Source: Kalaharituber pfeilii
Lineage: Eukaryota > Ascomycota > Pezizomycetes > Pezizales > Pezizaceae
DNA length: 64,000 nucleotides
Assembly (NCBI GenBank): GCA_015179045.1
Contig: WHUZ01000001.1
Coordinates: forward strand, 2,108,001 to 2,172,000
Direction of reading: 5' to 3'
The notes under the pieces were generated by a model. The model was not told the origin of the DNA, did not search any database, and saw only the letters and a program-made list of their open reading frames with translations. The first letter of the stretch is position 1. Every line of letters starts with the position of its first letter. The translations under genes and the position numbers were made by a program. This document shows positions 11,779 through 24,676 of the stretch, piece by piece.

Positions 11779-13078
11779 CAGCTCGACGGCATAGGTATCG
11801 GCATCATACACTAGTGCATCAGTAGTTTTAATAGTAAGGTGATGCTGGTTTGTATCAAGAAGAGATACAGGATATCGCTGATACCTTTTTGTCAGCAAGT
11901 GTATAGGTCTGTATATACTTGGCCCAGTTAGTATAAGTATCTTGGGTTTCGGCAACCCAACTATCAATCAGTTGGTAAAGGTATCATGCGATGTTGGATA
12001 TGGTATTGGTATTGTTAGCAGCATCTAAATTCTGTTCACGAATACCTGTACTTCGCAGTATTTCCTGTCAGGTGGTACTTCCATCTACCTTCCTTTGAAT
12101 TTTTGTAGTATAGTAATAAATCCTTTTACTGCATTGTGCTTGGTAACATCTCAATGACGCTGTAATTATGTGAGACATGGCATAACTTCTTTTATTTTTG
12201 GAGTACCCCTCTAGGGCACCACATGCCCTATTGGCAGCATCAAAAGAAAAGTCCAAAAGTATTGGGGTACCTCTCATTGCTCCAAAAACTCTTCTATTGC
12301 TATACTGGTAGGACCAAAGTTACTGCTATATACTAAGCACGGAAGACCAACACCGGTTATCGCGACCTGGGGATATCTAATCTGGATACCGCTATTATTT
12401 ACTCTCACTACTTGATTATCAATCATAACGTCGGGTAGATGCCAATGGTAGATGTCAAAAAATGAAATGTACGAGTAGGTGAGAAGGTACTTGGTAGGGC
12501 AGTAAAGGGGCACTGCTAGCAACACCATGGATATGCACTTAGGCTCACCGGCGCCTGTCGCTTGTATAATATAATAAGGGAAAAAAAAAAAAAAAAAAAA
12601 GGATACTGTTGCTCATAGAAATTATATAGTTACAGCTTAACGCCAGATATTAACTACTTAATATAAGTTGAAGCAATTGTGCTTAAAGGAGGATGTTAAA
12701 TATCAATACCATGTCCATGAAATTTTTACTACAGTATTATGTACCAGCAATGATAGTCCTGCAGCTATTTTTCTACGGAATCCTGTTTGTCACAATCCGC
12801 CGTGAATATAAATGAATGTCTTATTTACTATTCGTTTGTTCAAGGGAATGTTTGTCACCAAAGGTATTTCAAAACGCTACATTGACATTGCCCCCAGGAG
12901 GTGAAACACCCTCCGCAAACCTACATCTGCAAAAATCGAAATTAAACTAGTTCTTGTCATCTCCCATGTATACTGCTACATTACTCCAACTGTCACTTTC
13001 CATTTCTCACTCATTCACCATCCCCACATCTCCTCGACCACTTGTTACAAGGATCCCCATCGCCTTGTAACCCTCAAC

Positions 13079-15320
13079 TCAATCGGACTCCTCCCCGTCA
13101 CTACTATCACTCCTCTTCTCTCCCTCGGCGTCCCCCTCCTCCAACCTCTCTACACTCCTCACTTCCTTACCCTTCCCAGCTTTTCTCTCTCGCACATCCC
13201 TCTCAATCCACATCCTCAACTCCACAATCTCTTGTCTCAACTTCTCAATCTCAATTACTGCAGGCTCCCTATCCACATCAGGAACGCCCCGCTTGACCTT
13301 CTCCTCCCATCCCTCTCCCAACACGTCAACCTCCCCCTGCAACTCTTCCCACTCCTCTGTCTCGTCATCATCTTCTTCACCCTTGGCTCTATTCGCCCTG
13401 ATCTTCATAGCCTCTCGACTCTCGAGCCAGGCAATAATGACGAGCAAAGGAGAGTAGACGACACCCATGATCCAGTCATTCATTTTGGCGTATTGGGCTT
13501 TAGGAAGCCACCATTCAAAGGGAATGATGAGAAGGAAGATTTCGATGAGATTGAACGCTGTATTTCCCGTTAGTCGCAAATTTCCTTTCCCACAGGGAGA
13601 CCACGATAGATTCTTACGAGGCAAGAAGACATTCTCATCTGGTGCCCTAATGAACTGCATCGTTTTATGCGAAAACTAACCGCTCATGTCAGCCACGTTG
13701 CTTAATTGCTCGTATCCTTGCCCCGCCAACTCACCAGCGCCAAATACTCATCAATCGCATTCTCTGTGATATCTGTATATGCCTGATTATACAGCGCAAT
13801 CAAGATGTTCAACAAGATCACCATCACAATAAATGCGAATACATAGTAGAGGATCATGCCGAATGGGTGTGAGAATGTATCGAACCTATTTCCCTCATTA
13901 ATCCCGATCTGTGCCATGGTTCAGAGTAACAGCGACTGGACACTAACCCATCAAATTCCGGACTACCCAAAATCGCATTTGTCATAGCTCGCAAGATGAA
14001 TGTCGTCACCTCCCCTTTGTCCTCGGTGTTGTCCATTCCTATGAAGCCTTGCAAGAATCCAATGATAATGACCGCAAGGAGAGCAAAGAAGCTGTGGGTT
14101 GTCAGCATTCGGCTATGTCGCAGCTGGCCCTGTGTCCTTACATTATACTCTCCTGCATCATAACCTTCAAGACAACCAGCATCGCGCCGAAGAATTTGAT
14201 AGTGTCCAGGTACAGTAGCATCCTACACCAGAACATTGGTGCAACAAACGACAGCAAGTTGTATGAAAAAACATCGTATTTCACATTCTTCGGACTGCCC
14301 AACGGATAGTGGAGTGCTAGCATTCGAGTCACAAAAGTAACCGTCAAAGCACCGTAGAGCAAAGCCTGCCGCTTAATGTCAGCATCTGTTCCATTAGTTC
14401 GCTTGATCTCTGCGTGGACATACGTTGAAAACATTCCAGAAACCTAGATAGTACCGCCCAATCTTCCATACCTTGACAACCTCATCCAAAATAAACCCAA
14501 GCGTAAATAGATACAGGAAGACCTCCTCCACATCAATATCACGCTACAACCTGGGATCAGTAATCCATCTGTAACACGCACATACTTCCCCTGTGTGGAA
14601 AGGGGACTTACCTCTGGTTCAACAGTATTGATAGCAATGGTGTACAGGAGGAGGTAGACGAAGGATATGAAGATTTGGAAGGCGTTTTGATATGCCGGTG
14701 CTGTCCAGTAAAGCGTCAAGATACGTAGATTTTTATTAGATCACAGAATAGAGGGGTACCTCTGATGCGGTCATGCTGAAAATGTGCCCAATACGACTTA
14801 TTGTCCACCTCCTTATATCTCGTGAATCTGGATGGGTCATCTGGATCTTGGATGAGCCACCCCTTCCATAGATAGGTGATACACTATGCTAGTCAATACA
14901 CAGCACAGGAAGCCTCTTGAATTCGATACACACCTTCTGGTATCCGGAGGACCCAATGACTCTTGTTGCGTGCAAGTCAATTGCCTTCTCAATGGCTGTA
15001 ATGGCCACCGGTCAGTGTGCCGATCAACTGCTATGTGCCGCCAGGTGCATACCATTTGTAGGCTTAGTTTCAACACCATTCTTCAAAATACTAAAACGCT
15101 GAAGCAAGATATTTTGGAAGAGGTACGTTTGATCTTCCGTAGACTCGATGCTGGTAGAGTCAGCATGTCCATGGTTTACCACCAGTATTCAGATTTTCCG
15201 GGGGCTAGATGGCCTTACATTTTCTTCGCAATAACCTGACAAGCTTCCGCACGAAGCACATTCAAATCCGCATCGTACATCTCTAATCTATAATCTCACC
15301 CATTTAGAACCCACAACAAC

Positions 15321-15356
<36 letters not shown>

Positions 15357-15905
15357 CCTCAGTCCTGATTACTCACGTTGCCTGGCGTTTAAACTAACCA
15401 CCCCACATTGTCAGGACACATACACTAGATGAATTGAGGCCGGAAATGAAGCTTCCGAAACTTACCCATCTCAAACAAACCAACAGACAATACACCACAC
15501 AACTCCTATACTCATCCCCAGCCGCGCTCCTCGCCAACTCCACGACGTTGTGGGTAATAATTTGCGAGTGCGGGCGGGTGATGTGGCTTTCTTTGAGTTC
15601 GCATGGTACCACATTTTCAACCCTATACTCATGGCAAGTTCCAGTTAGCGTAACTCCAATCTTCCGTTTCTCAATCCAATTACCAGGAAAACAGCTCCGT
15701 AGCACAGGTCTACTTTTGTGCTGGGGGGCCGGAAAGGTAATACGCACAAATGCTTCAACTTTAACGCAGCCTTCGTCACCTCTTTGGGGGGAATAGCGCT
15801 GTGATGGCTGTGCCTGTGACGCGGGAGCAGAAAGGTGCTTGTCTCGTCGTCGACCCGCCCCTTGCGGCTGTTGAAGGTGAAGATGCGACGGATGTTGAGC
15901 GGCAT
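13079..15905 (-). CDS. YVC1: Yvc1-type TRP-like vacuolar calcium channel
   Basis: Fungal TRP-like channel, known in yeast to release Ca2+ from the vacuole. Fourteen exons: 15748-15905, 15466-15622, 15377-15393, 15219-15287, 15053-15150, 14934-14995, 14760-14883, 14612-14700, 14424-14543, 14142-14365, 13948-14091, 13735-13885, 13618-13675 and 13079-13557. They sum to 649 residues, normal for the family. The N-terminal cytosolic part carries ITRPHSQIIT and CVVYCLLVCLRW. Hydrophobic helices lie at about residues 230-470, and the final helix contains ILLNILIALYNQAY. The conserved block TMQFIRAPDENVFLPPFNLI precedes a last hydrophobic segment and an acidic/coiled-coil tail. Exon 3 is a 17-nt microexon (FKRQA) and the following intron holds A27 (T27 on the coding strand). 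Every splice was chosen to restore the family alignment, and phases close exactly. Confidence 0.87.
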
Positions 15906-17288
15906 CCTGACCTATCCTGATTGCACGATATAGCCTCGTGCTTGCTGTCTGCGCTTATTGCGTCCCGATTTCTTTCTGGCTCGAGCTGCCCACGCCTCAG
16001 GCTCTCCTTTGCGAAAACGAGGGGAGAGAGGGAGGGCGGGGGCACTGGCTGGGTAGTTAAGCGACGACACCGCGAATGAGCGAGAGAGCCCACAGCGCCG
16101 CACACCGCATCTCATACATTTTCTTGCTCTATCATACCCTGGCGCGCCTTTCCTTGCTGCAGCGGTGGAGGGGGCGCTTTCCTGGCACGACGAGACTAGC
16201 ATCAACTCCGGTCGCGAGCTCCCCGGGGCAATTGCAACACGCACTTACCTACATTGAGTGCATACACGCATGGATGCGGGCGGCGCTGCCCACGCTTCAT
16301 GCGCCGTGCTGCGGTGCCAGCGTCGTGTCGTGCAGGCACATGTACTCGAGTACAGTACGAGTATCATACGTAGAGATCCGGGCCGGCCTTGCAACAAGCG
16401 ACAACGTGCGGTGCCCTGGCAGCGAGATAGCGGTGCCCACAGTATGACGGCACTGCCGATCCCCCACCATGTCTCACTGCTGTGCCTGCGACTGCGACTG
16501 CGCAGCTGCATCTGCGCACCCCTGCTGCGCTGCAGCTCGCCAACCCAGGTATCCATGGCTACTCTCCACGCCACCGCCCCGCCCAGCGCCGGTCGGGGTG
16601 CCTGCCCAGAGGGCCCAGGAAATGCCCTTCCGTACTAGTATGATATGATAGCCCGTAGCCACTACTCTAGTACCACTACAAGTACGTACTACATACAGTA
16701 CGCTGCCTAGCTCTACGCGGTGTAGTGCAGCCAGACTATCTACAGTGCTTCTTAGGATACCACTCATCCCAACTCACGCGCAACCCAACCCACAATTCGG
16801 TGGCAACACTTTTCATTAGTACAGTCTGCGCATCAAACACTAAAGTCGTTCTTGATAGATGGACATTTTTAACCCAACCCAAGAGCCAAGCCGTTTCCTT
16901 GATTCTATGGCACCCAATAAACCCAATAACCGCTACGGAGACAGAGGAAGCAGGATTCTAAAAGTTGAAACTAAAAAAGAAGGAAATACATATAAACAGT
17001 AAAAGATAGAGGGAGAAAAATAAACCCATAAAGTCACCCCTCATGCAGAAAATGGCAAGGAATAAGCGAGAAGAAAAGACGCATTGCCAAAAGAAAGATA
17101 ACACAAACACTTTTGGGAAAGCGAAATACTAGACGACATCGACGAGGATTAGACTCATAAGATGGAGAACCTATCGACCCAGAACATAGAACCATCCACC
17201 ATCGGCAAATGTATGCTATCTCACAATCCCTGCTTCATTCAAGATGCTTTTGTCCATTTGTCCATTTGTGCCAATTCCTTCAAATTAT
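15906..17288. other. Intergenic: YVC1 upstream and eIF2alpha 3' flank
   Basis: No supported gene. A GC-rich stretch (about 15900-16620) directly upstream of the channel start is likely its promoter and 5' leader. The right part (16640-17288) is AT-richer and is the 3' flank of the eIF2alpha gene. Open frames here are short and lack conserved motifs. Confidence 0.6.
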
Positions 17289-18395
17289 CTATGCCGGGAT
17301 CCCTTCCTCATCACTCTCAGTAACGTCTTCATCACCTGAAATCTCTTGGTTCTCCCGTTCTCTCTTCTCCATAAGAGCCTGCAACTCAGCATCATCATTC
17401 TCTGTAACTGCCTTTGGTGCCATTCGAACTTCACAGTTGCCACCGTTTTTCGTGATGTTGTCCTTGATCGCCTGGATAGCATCCTCCAGAATAGTGATGC
17501 CTTGTGACTTCTCCAGACATTGGCTCGTCAACACATAAAGCGGTGGAGAAACCAATTTGACTTTGACCGGTGTCTCGGGTGTGTTTTTGGCCTCTGCAGC
17601 ACGGAGCGCATTCTTGACGGCATCAATACCTTCGTAGGCAAAGCAGGTAACCTCAATATCGGCTCTCACTTTTGTCGGCTGAGGCGTAAGACGCTTTCCG
17701 ATATAGCTCGTTAGCTCCTGCTTGGCAGCCTCGCTTGGGAATTCAATTCCGTCCCAGACATCTGGATTCCTGTAGACGAGATAAGAGGTTAGATCACCAA
17801 GTGTAAGCTACAGTTGGGCAAAGGTCATACGTGATTGAGTATTTAAAGGCGTCCACCGTGTGTCCATATTTCTTCATCAGAGGCCACCCAATGGTCTGGT
17901 ATAGCGTCTCCAGTGGAGTCTTTGTCTTATCAGCGACATGGCGCATAATCGAATGCACCATCTTGCTCTTATTAAAGCGCTCTTCACACTTCACAACATC
18001 CTCAGGGCTCACACGTCGCTTTGAAAGATCGATGTACCCTATGCCGGTTCGTCAGCACATTGTGACCGCAAATTCACTCTCAACAGAATACCCACCCTTC
18101 TCTTTGTCAACCCTGAGCACGACTACCACTTCATTTCTCCCCACCCGAATGAGCTTCTGGATACTTCTTATGCGTCTGCGAGATAGTTCGCTAAGAAGAA
18201 TCATGCCATCAATATTGTCGTACTCCAGTAACTTGACGTAGGCACCCATCTCTGCAATCTATTTCCGCAATCAGCATCAGCACTGCTTCCAAATGAGAAT
18301 ACTCGATGACTACTGACCTGCTTCACGTTCACCATAACATAGCTATCGACTTCGGGATACTTCTCCTCATAATACCGACAATTTTGAAGAGACAT
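17289..18395 (-). CDS. SUI2: Translation initiation factor eIF2 subunit alpha
   Basis: Alpha subunit of eIF2, which delivers initiator Met-tRNA to the 40S ribosome and is the target of Gcn2-type kinases. Exons are 18318-18395, 18096-18258, 17831-18038 and 17289-17769, giving 309 residues, standard length. The S1 domain carries [31 protein letters not shown], so the regulatory serine in LLSELSRRR (Ser51 equivalent) is present. [14 protein letters not shown] marks the helical domain, and the C-terminal alpha/beta domain ends in an acidic tail ([11 protein letters not shown]). The start at [15 protein letters not shown] matches the family. The frame stays open upstream for about 75 codons, but that stretch is unrelated to eIF2alpha and is taken as 5' leader. 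Intron 2 uses donor GTGGGT, the least certain of the three. Confidence 0.95.
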
Positions 18396-18938
18396 CTTGT
18401 TGAGTTTTCTTATGCGGGCTCTGGCCCTGTCAAAAAGATTCAAAAGTGGCTGAACAGTCGGTTGTCTGGTGCAAATTGCCTGAGGACAACGCTTCAAGAG
18501 CTGCAACGATGGAAATTGCACGGAAGTGGCTTTATATAGTGGAGGCAAGTCATAGAGTGCAGTGTGGGGAAATTTTGTGAGAGGCTCCTGCAATCTTTTA
18601 GTAATCAAGGGAAATGCCAAGCTTTAATTCTGGCGGATGCTAAGTTCATGCCGTAGTTCGTTTAGAAAGCTAACTATTTAGGCTGCGCACACGTGATACA
18701 GGTTGCAAATCTTGGCACCTGCTAGTGCTAGAAAAAACAGTGCACGCTCAGCACTCTCTAACACTGTGCTCTGCGATCAATTGCTAGAATCCCTGAGCTG
18801 TACGAACCGAAGAAAGAGCGCCCCACCGAATATATAAGTACTGAGGCTTCGCCCTTTGCTCCGCCGCTGCATTCTGCATCGGGCCGCTCCCATCGCCAGT
18901 ACCGCCTGCCGGAAGTGCAGCGTCTTCTCAAACTTACA
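18396..18938. promoter_or_regulatory. Shared 543-bp divergent promoter interval (eIF2alpha / UTP10)
   Basis: The start codons of eIF2alpha (-) and UTP10 (+) are only 543 bp apart. Both products serve protein synthesis (initiation and ribosome assembly), so co-regulation is plausible. One CACGTG box lies at 18690-18695, near the centre. No clear RRPE or PAC element was found by eye. Confidence 0.5.
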
Positions 18939-21900
18939 ATGGCATCCACGCTCGCACAGCAACTGCAGCACATTGCTACAAAATCGGCCAATACTGTCTC
19001 TGCTGAGAAGCAAAAGGCAGTCTACTCGGTGTCGCTATTATACCCGCCAGCCCATGCAGCGAGACAAGACATTGACACAATCTACTTCATTGCGCTTGAG
19101 GGATTCCAGGAGCTTGTTGAGCTCGACCCAGTATTCAGCAAGTTCGAGAAGGGTATCTTCTCGCGTTCTAGCATTGGCGTCGACCGCTTCATACAGACAA
19201 AGCAACAGAATGAGGGGCTAGATAAAAATATTGAGGAGTTTCTAGGCTTGGTTGGTCCAAGATTACTGTTGAAAGGAGCGCTCAAGGCCCTAGAATGGCT
19301 CGTCAGAAGATTTAGGTACATCGTGATATTAACCCTTTACGATCTTTGCTAATTCCAACTGTGCTTCAGAATTCATGAGCAAAATACCACTGTTCTTATC
19401 CTTACATTTCTCCCATACCATGGTCATCCAGTTTTTACAAGGGTGATGTCAATTATTCCTCCAAAATCACTTCCAATCACCCTTTCCTTTCTTTCGCCAC
19501 ATTTACAGCCACCTTCATGCCTACCGCGAGTAATTATCATTAAGTCTCTTACAACTCACCCAGGCTTTTTCAATTTACTCACCAGCTATGTGTTGTCGGC
19601 GCTTTCAAGGAGGCACCTGCATCACGCACTCATCTCATTCTACATCGCTGTCACGGCTGAAGCGCTAAATCGGATGTGCACTTTGTCAACATACAGGAAA
19701 AACCCACAGGACATTGTTATAAAAGTGATGCCTGTTTTGATTGAAGGCCTGAAAGCTAAACGTGTGCCAGAATTCCAAATTGGATGTTACATGATTATTA
19801 CAGTCCTGGTAGCAAAGCTGCCTCTTGAGAGCACATTTTTGGACAGCTTGATGTCAGCTGTTGTCCAAGGCTGGAGCAAGGAAAGCATATCCCCAGCGCT
19901 AGCATGCGTAGCCTTGTTAGCTCAGGAGAGGAAATCCGAAAAGCCCTTGCCAATTGAAGTTGTTAAAGGCCTCTCCAGCATTGAGGGATTGGGGCAGATG
20001 TTAGTGGGAATTGGACAGAAATATAGGTCCGATGAACTTGCTGCGGGATTGGCTATCGGTATCCTGCGACAGCGGTGTGCGCTCACTCTAGGTGAAGTCA
20101 AGCTAGTGGAAAGGATTCTCTTGGATGTCAGCCTACCAATTTCGAGGAGAAGAGATGTTTTCTTGGAATTCCTTAAGGTGGTAGCTAAAATTGATTTTGA
20201 TGATGAGGAAGTTCGAACAGCAGTCGCAGATTTCCTGGTTGGATTAGCTGAAGGTACACATGGAGCGCACCATGTCGGAAAGATATTGCAGGATCTCATG
20301 CAGGCGGAAGGCTTCGATATTGAGGCGCTTGAATTAAGGCTGCAGTCAGTTATCAAACCGAGTACTGTAGCAATTGAGGCTCCTATCGAAGACCTCGCAA
20401 AATTTGAAAAGGGAGAGAAGCAGGACCTCAAAACAACATTTAAGGGAATATTAACTTCAATACCGCAGTCATCAACAGAGTCATCATTCCTCACACCTTA
20501 CACATCTCAACTGTTCCCTCAGCTCTCCAGAGCCTTTCTCTGCGCAACTATGTTTACATCTGATTCCGAGATGCAACAATTATTCAGCCTCCCCCTATTC
20601 GCCAAAAAGAAGGTTAATGACCCTTTCACCCTAAGTTTTCTCATCAAGATTTGGACGTCTAAGACCACTCCTGTTCTCGCTCGCGCAGCAGCTTTGGCCA
20701 AAGCAAATCAGATAATCAAATCTTCAATTACATCACATATCAGGGTGGACTATCAAGCTTTGTTACCATATATACTCATTGCACTTGCGGATCAGAGCAA
20801 GAAGGTGAGAGCAGAGGCTTGTAACGTCATGCTTTCACTCAACTCAAGTTTGAATTATGTTGAAACTTCACGCAAGAAGGACAAATCCACTCCTACAGAG
20901 ATATGGGGTTTTGACAACCTCTTTGGTGCAAGTACCAACGAGACTGCGATGGCAAAATGGATGGAGTCAACAGAAGCTCGAAAGGTAGTTGCGGGACTGG
21001 GTATTATTGGTGTTCTTGAGGAGGTAGTTGTCGACAAAACGGTTGTTCACCGTACCGTCAGTCACAGCATGGGAAGACATGGTGAAGGAATGAAAAACAG
21101 TCTAAAGAGTGTTGCCATGGCATTCTTGTCAAGCCATGTCCTTGGGGTATCGGATCTCAGCATCAAATTGGAGCTATTGAGATTAATCAACGTCATCACC
21201 TCCGGTGCAGCCTCAAAGGCCAAACCAACCGCAGAACTTGTCAAACAATGGGTAGCTGTAGACGACTACAACATATTGGTGGAGAAATGCGCACAGGAGA
21301 ATATAGACATCACCGATTTTGAGAAGAACATTGCTAATGCCATTGGGAAAGCCGACAAATCTCAGGGAGTGGAGCTACTGGTCAGCATTATCAACGGCGA
21401 ATTCGGAATTCATCCGAATCAGATAGGTGGAATGAGGAAAATAGCATGCCTGCGGCTGCAAGAGATCTGGGACCCCTTAAAAGCAGAGGTAAAAACCTAT
21501 GCTGCTCAGACATTACTAGACATTGGCGTCACGAAGGATGAAGAAGCCGATATTGTTGGAGAGGCTATGGATGTACTAAAGAAAATTAGCATACCGATGG
21601 AGGTATTCGAGCGGTGGTTACAGGAAATCTTAGTTTCGCTCAAGAATTGGACTGCAAAACTTGGTCATGGTCTTATATCAACTTCGGAGCAAGGCCAGCC
21701 CAAGCAAAAGCGAACCAAGGCTGGCGATTCATCTGGCACCCACCACAACGAATCTGAAATCAATGATGTAGTGGATCGTCTTACAGTTGTCCTTGAACTC
21801 CTTGAGCCAAGGGAAGTTGGAGAGAAGGAGGTTGACTTGCTGAAGGTTGGGTTTGGGGTGCTTGGAGAAGTTATGAATGTTGCCGGCGAAATTGGCGTCA

Positions 21901-24676
21901 GCGTCGGTTATCTCCTACAACTTATTCTAGGTATTTTGGCCAATATCGTAAATTTCATCAAGGTAACGTTTCTCCAGATATACCGGGTTTGCTTCGCCTT
22001 GCTAATTGGCTGCGAGTTTATAGACCTCCAAAGATCCTCAAAGGAGACTTAATGATTCAATTCGTGCCGATTTGCTTGTTAATTGTATACGCTCTACTCA
22101 AAGCCCGCAGGTACAGAATCGTGCGCTTCTTCTTGTGGCCGCTCTTGCAGATGTGGCTCCAGAGGTCGTTCTGCATAGTGTTATGCCTATTTTCACGTTT
22201 ATGGGCGCGAATGTGCTTAGGCAGGACGATGAGTACTCTGCTTATGTTATTGAGCAGACAGTAGAGAGGGTTATACCGCCACTAGTTGAGTCTTTACACA
22301 AACAAACGAAGGCTCCATCTGGAGTGGATGTGATCAGGGGAGTAGCCGAGTTACTTTCAAGCTTCGCCACCGCCTATAAACATATTCCAGTGCACCGAAG
22401 ATCTCGATTGTTCATTAAACTAACGGATACCTTGGGCGCTGGAGAATTCTTATTTGTTATTGTATCAATGCTTGCGGAAAGGTATCTTAACATTGAGCAG
22501 CTAGGGGACTTACGATCACATGTAAAAGAACAGGAAATTGTCACTTTCTGTAAGGGCATTGTGGGCGCCTTCAAAGAGGAGATTCAGCTGTTGTCAGTGG
22601 TTAGCTATCTCAACATTGTTACGGATGTCCTCAATCCACAACCCAAAGGAATCTCGAAATGCATTTTTGATATTAAAGACGGTACCACCGATATTTCTAT
22701 CACAATGGCCCAGAAGCTACTCTGGATGCTTGCTGCGGTGCTGGATACTGGTAAACTTAGAGCGCAGGTAATTCGCAAGTTACAGGAAAGCGACATGGAT
22801 TCCCAGCGACTTCGTACCCACTTTTTGAACGCGCTTGAGACAGTTCTTGCTATCGGAAATCAATATTCCAATACCAGGCTTCAATCTGCTATTGGTGCTG
22901 TCCTGGAGAACTTGTTGAGCTTGTTGACTACGCCGGAATTTGTGAAGGTCATTGAAAGCTTAATTACAGAATCGCAATTCCGTCAAAGCGCTCTGGCAAC
23001 ATTTAAAGATAGGGTTGTCTCTGAACCAAGGACTGATTCTGCATCAAGGAATGCGATACTGAATCTAATTCCTAAGATAGCTTCGCTTCTGAGATCGGAA
23101 AATGCATCCAACGAGCTCAAGGCAGATGTTCTTTCTTGTATTAGTGCGGTTACAGCGAGACATGGCAAACGTGAGCCAGGCATAATATTCGGCCTCACTG
23201 AGACTGTTGTGGGTGATGGAGCTCTACGCAATGCGGATGATGGCTTGAGGGTAATGGCCTTGGTGTGCCTGGCAGACATGACAGGCTGTCTTGGAGGACG
23301 CATACTACCTGTCGTTCCAAAGACTGTTCCATTTTCGCTGGAATTGCTAGAAAAGGGAGGTAAAGGGATGAATTCTACACGCCTAATTCACAATGCAGTG
23401 TTTGCCTTCTTGGAGGCACTTGTTAGCATTATTCCATCCTTTATGGCAAGTTACCTCCAAAAGATTATGAAAGGGGCCTGGGCAACTACAGTTCAAGTTG
23501 AAGGGGATGAGTCTGGTGAAGAATCAGACGAGGAAGAGGTGGCTACAATTTCCCTTACACAGAGTCTGCGTACAAGCTTGTTGGATACCATAGCGCAGAA
23601 GATGGATGTCAAGTCTGTTATGAACGCTATGGCTGCTACATGGAACAATGCAATTGAGATTGGATACCCTGCTGCACGAGAGCACTTGGCGACTGTTAAA
23701 TCTTTGTTGTCCACAGCCAACAAGAGCCAAATTCAGAAGATGACTCCTTTGTTAACTTCATTCTTCCTTCAGGCCTTTGACCTCAGGAAACAAGTGTACG
23801 AAAAGAAAACTGGCGTCAATATTGACGAAGAAGAGCTGGAGGAGATTGAGGAATTGAGTCTCAGGACCGCCTTGCAGATGGTGTTGAAACTGAATGATAC
23901 CATCTTCAAACCAATGTTTGTGAAATTCTCGGATTGGGCGGCAGATGATTATAGGGACAGCGAGGAGGAGGGAGACAAGGATGCCATGGTACAGCGAAGT
24001 ATTACGTTCTATAGCTGGCTTAATATGCTTAGCGAGAACCTCAAGGTTAATATAGCTTCTCCCTATCGCTTTCGTGGACTAGATTCGTCGCTAACTCTTC
24101 TCTTTACAGTCGCTGATTACGGATTACTACTCCTTTGTCCTTACCCCATCGATCGCCCTCCTAACCACCGTCCTGTCGACCAAGGGTACACCATCTCCAC
24201 ATACTCTCAAGACTTACATCATCATCATTCAATCTCTCACCACATCCTTCTCTTCTGATTCTCGCGATTTCTGGACGGCCCATACCCACTTCTCGCAGAT
24301 TTCCACCCCGCTCCTCGCTCAGCTCACAAATGCACATCTTTCACCGAGCCTTCTTACGCCTGTGCTCACCAAGGCCATTGTTGAGCTTGCATCTGCATGC
24401 TCTAGTACTGAGGACCAACTCAAAACAATCAACGCATCTGTGCTGAAGCACATGCGCAGTGAGACGGCGGAGGTTAGGATGGCGGCGGTCAAGACTGAAA
24501 TGGCGCTATATAGCAAGCTTGGTGATGAGTGGTTGCCAATGCTTCCAGAAACGGTACCGTATATTGCAGAGTTGTTGGAGGATGATGATGAGGATATCGA
24601 GAGGGAGACACAGAGGTTAATTAAGAAGGTGGAGGAGTTTTTGGGAGAGGGGGAATTGGAGGCGATGTTAACTTAA
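18939..24676 (+). CDS. UTP10: U3 snoRNA-associated protein 10 (HEATR1 homologue), SSU processome
   Basis: Large HEAT-repeat component of the t-UTP subcomplex of the small-subunit processome, needed for pre-18S rRNA processing in the nucleolus. Exons are 18939-19315, 19370-21962, 22024-24045 and 24110-24676, giving 1,852 residues, the usual UTP10/HEATR1 size. The N-terminus (TLAQQLQHIA, LYPPAHAARQDIDTIY, FNKFExGIFS-like, SIGVDRFIQTKQQNEGLD) is typical. The middle is helical repeats, with NCIRSTQSPQVQNRALLLVAALA in exon 3. The C-terminal BP28CT-type block begins in exon 4 (SLITDYYSFV) and ends with the conserved VRMAAVK...LPETVPYIAELLEDDDE. All introns are 54-64 nt and phases close. Readthrough of introns 2 and 3 would give early stops, so splicing is required. 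Confidence 0.93.

Larger units (their letters stand above)
10478..13078. other. Gene-poor interval with decayed repeat sequence
   Basis: No convincing gene. Several short minus-strand open frames (about 12068-12528 and 11761-11967) abut each other across stop codons, as in a decayed element, but match no family I recognise. The interval contains two intron-like sequences listed separately, a TGTTGG-beginning stretch at about 11602 that could be an eroded LTR edge, and a 20-bp A tract at 12581-12600. Confidence 0.5.

Noticed and set aside
18396..18620. 75-codon in-frame N-terminal extension of eIF2alpha
   Set aside because: The family start is [15 protein letters not shown]. The extension has no eIF2alpha similarity and is more likely 5' leader that happens to be open.
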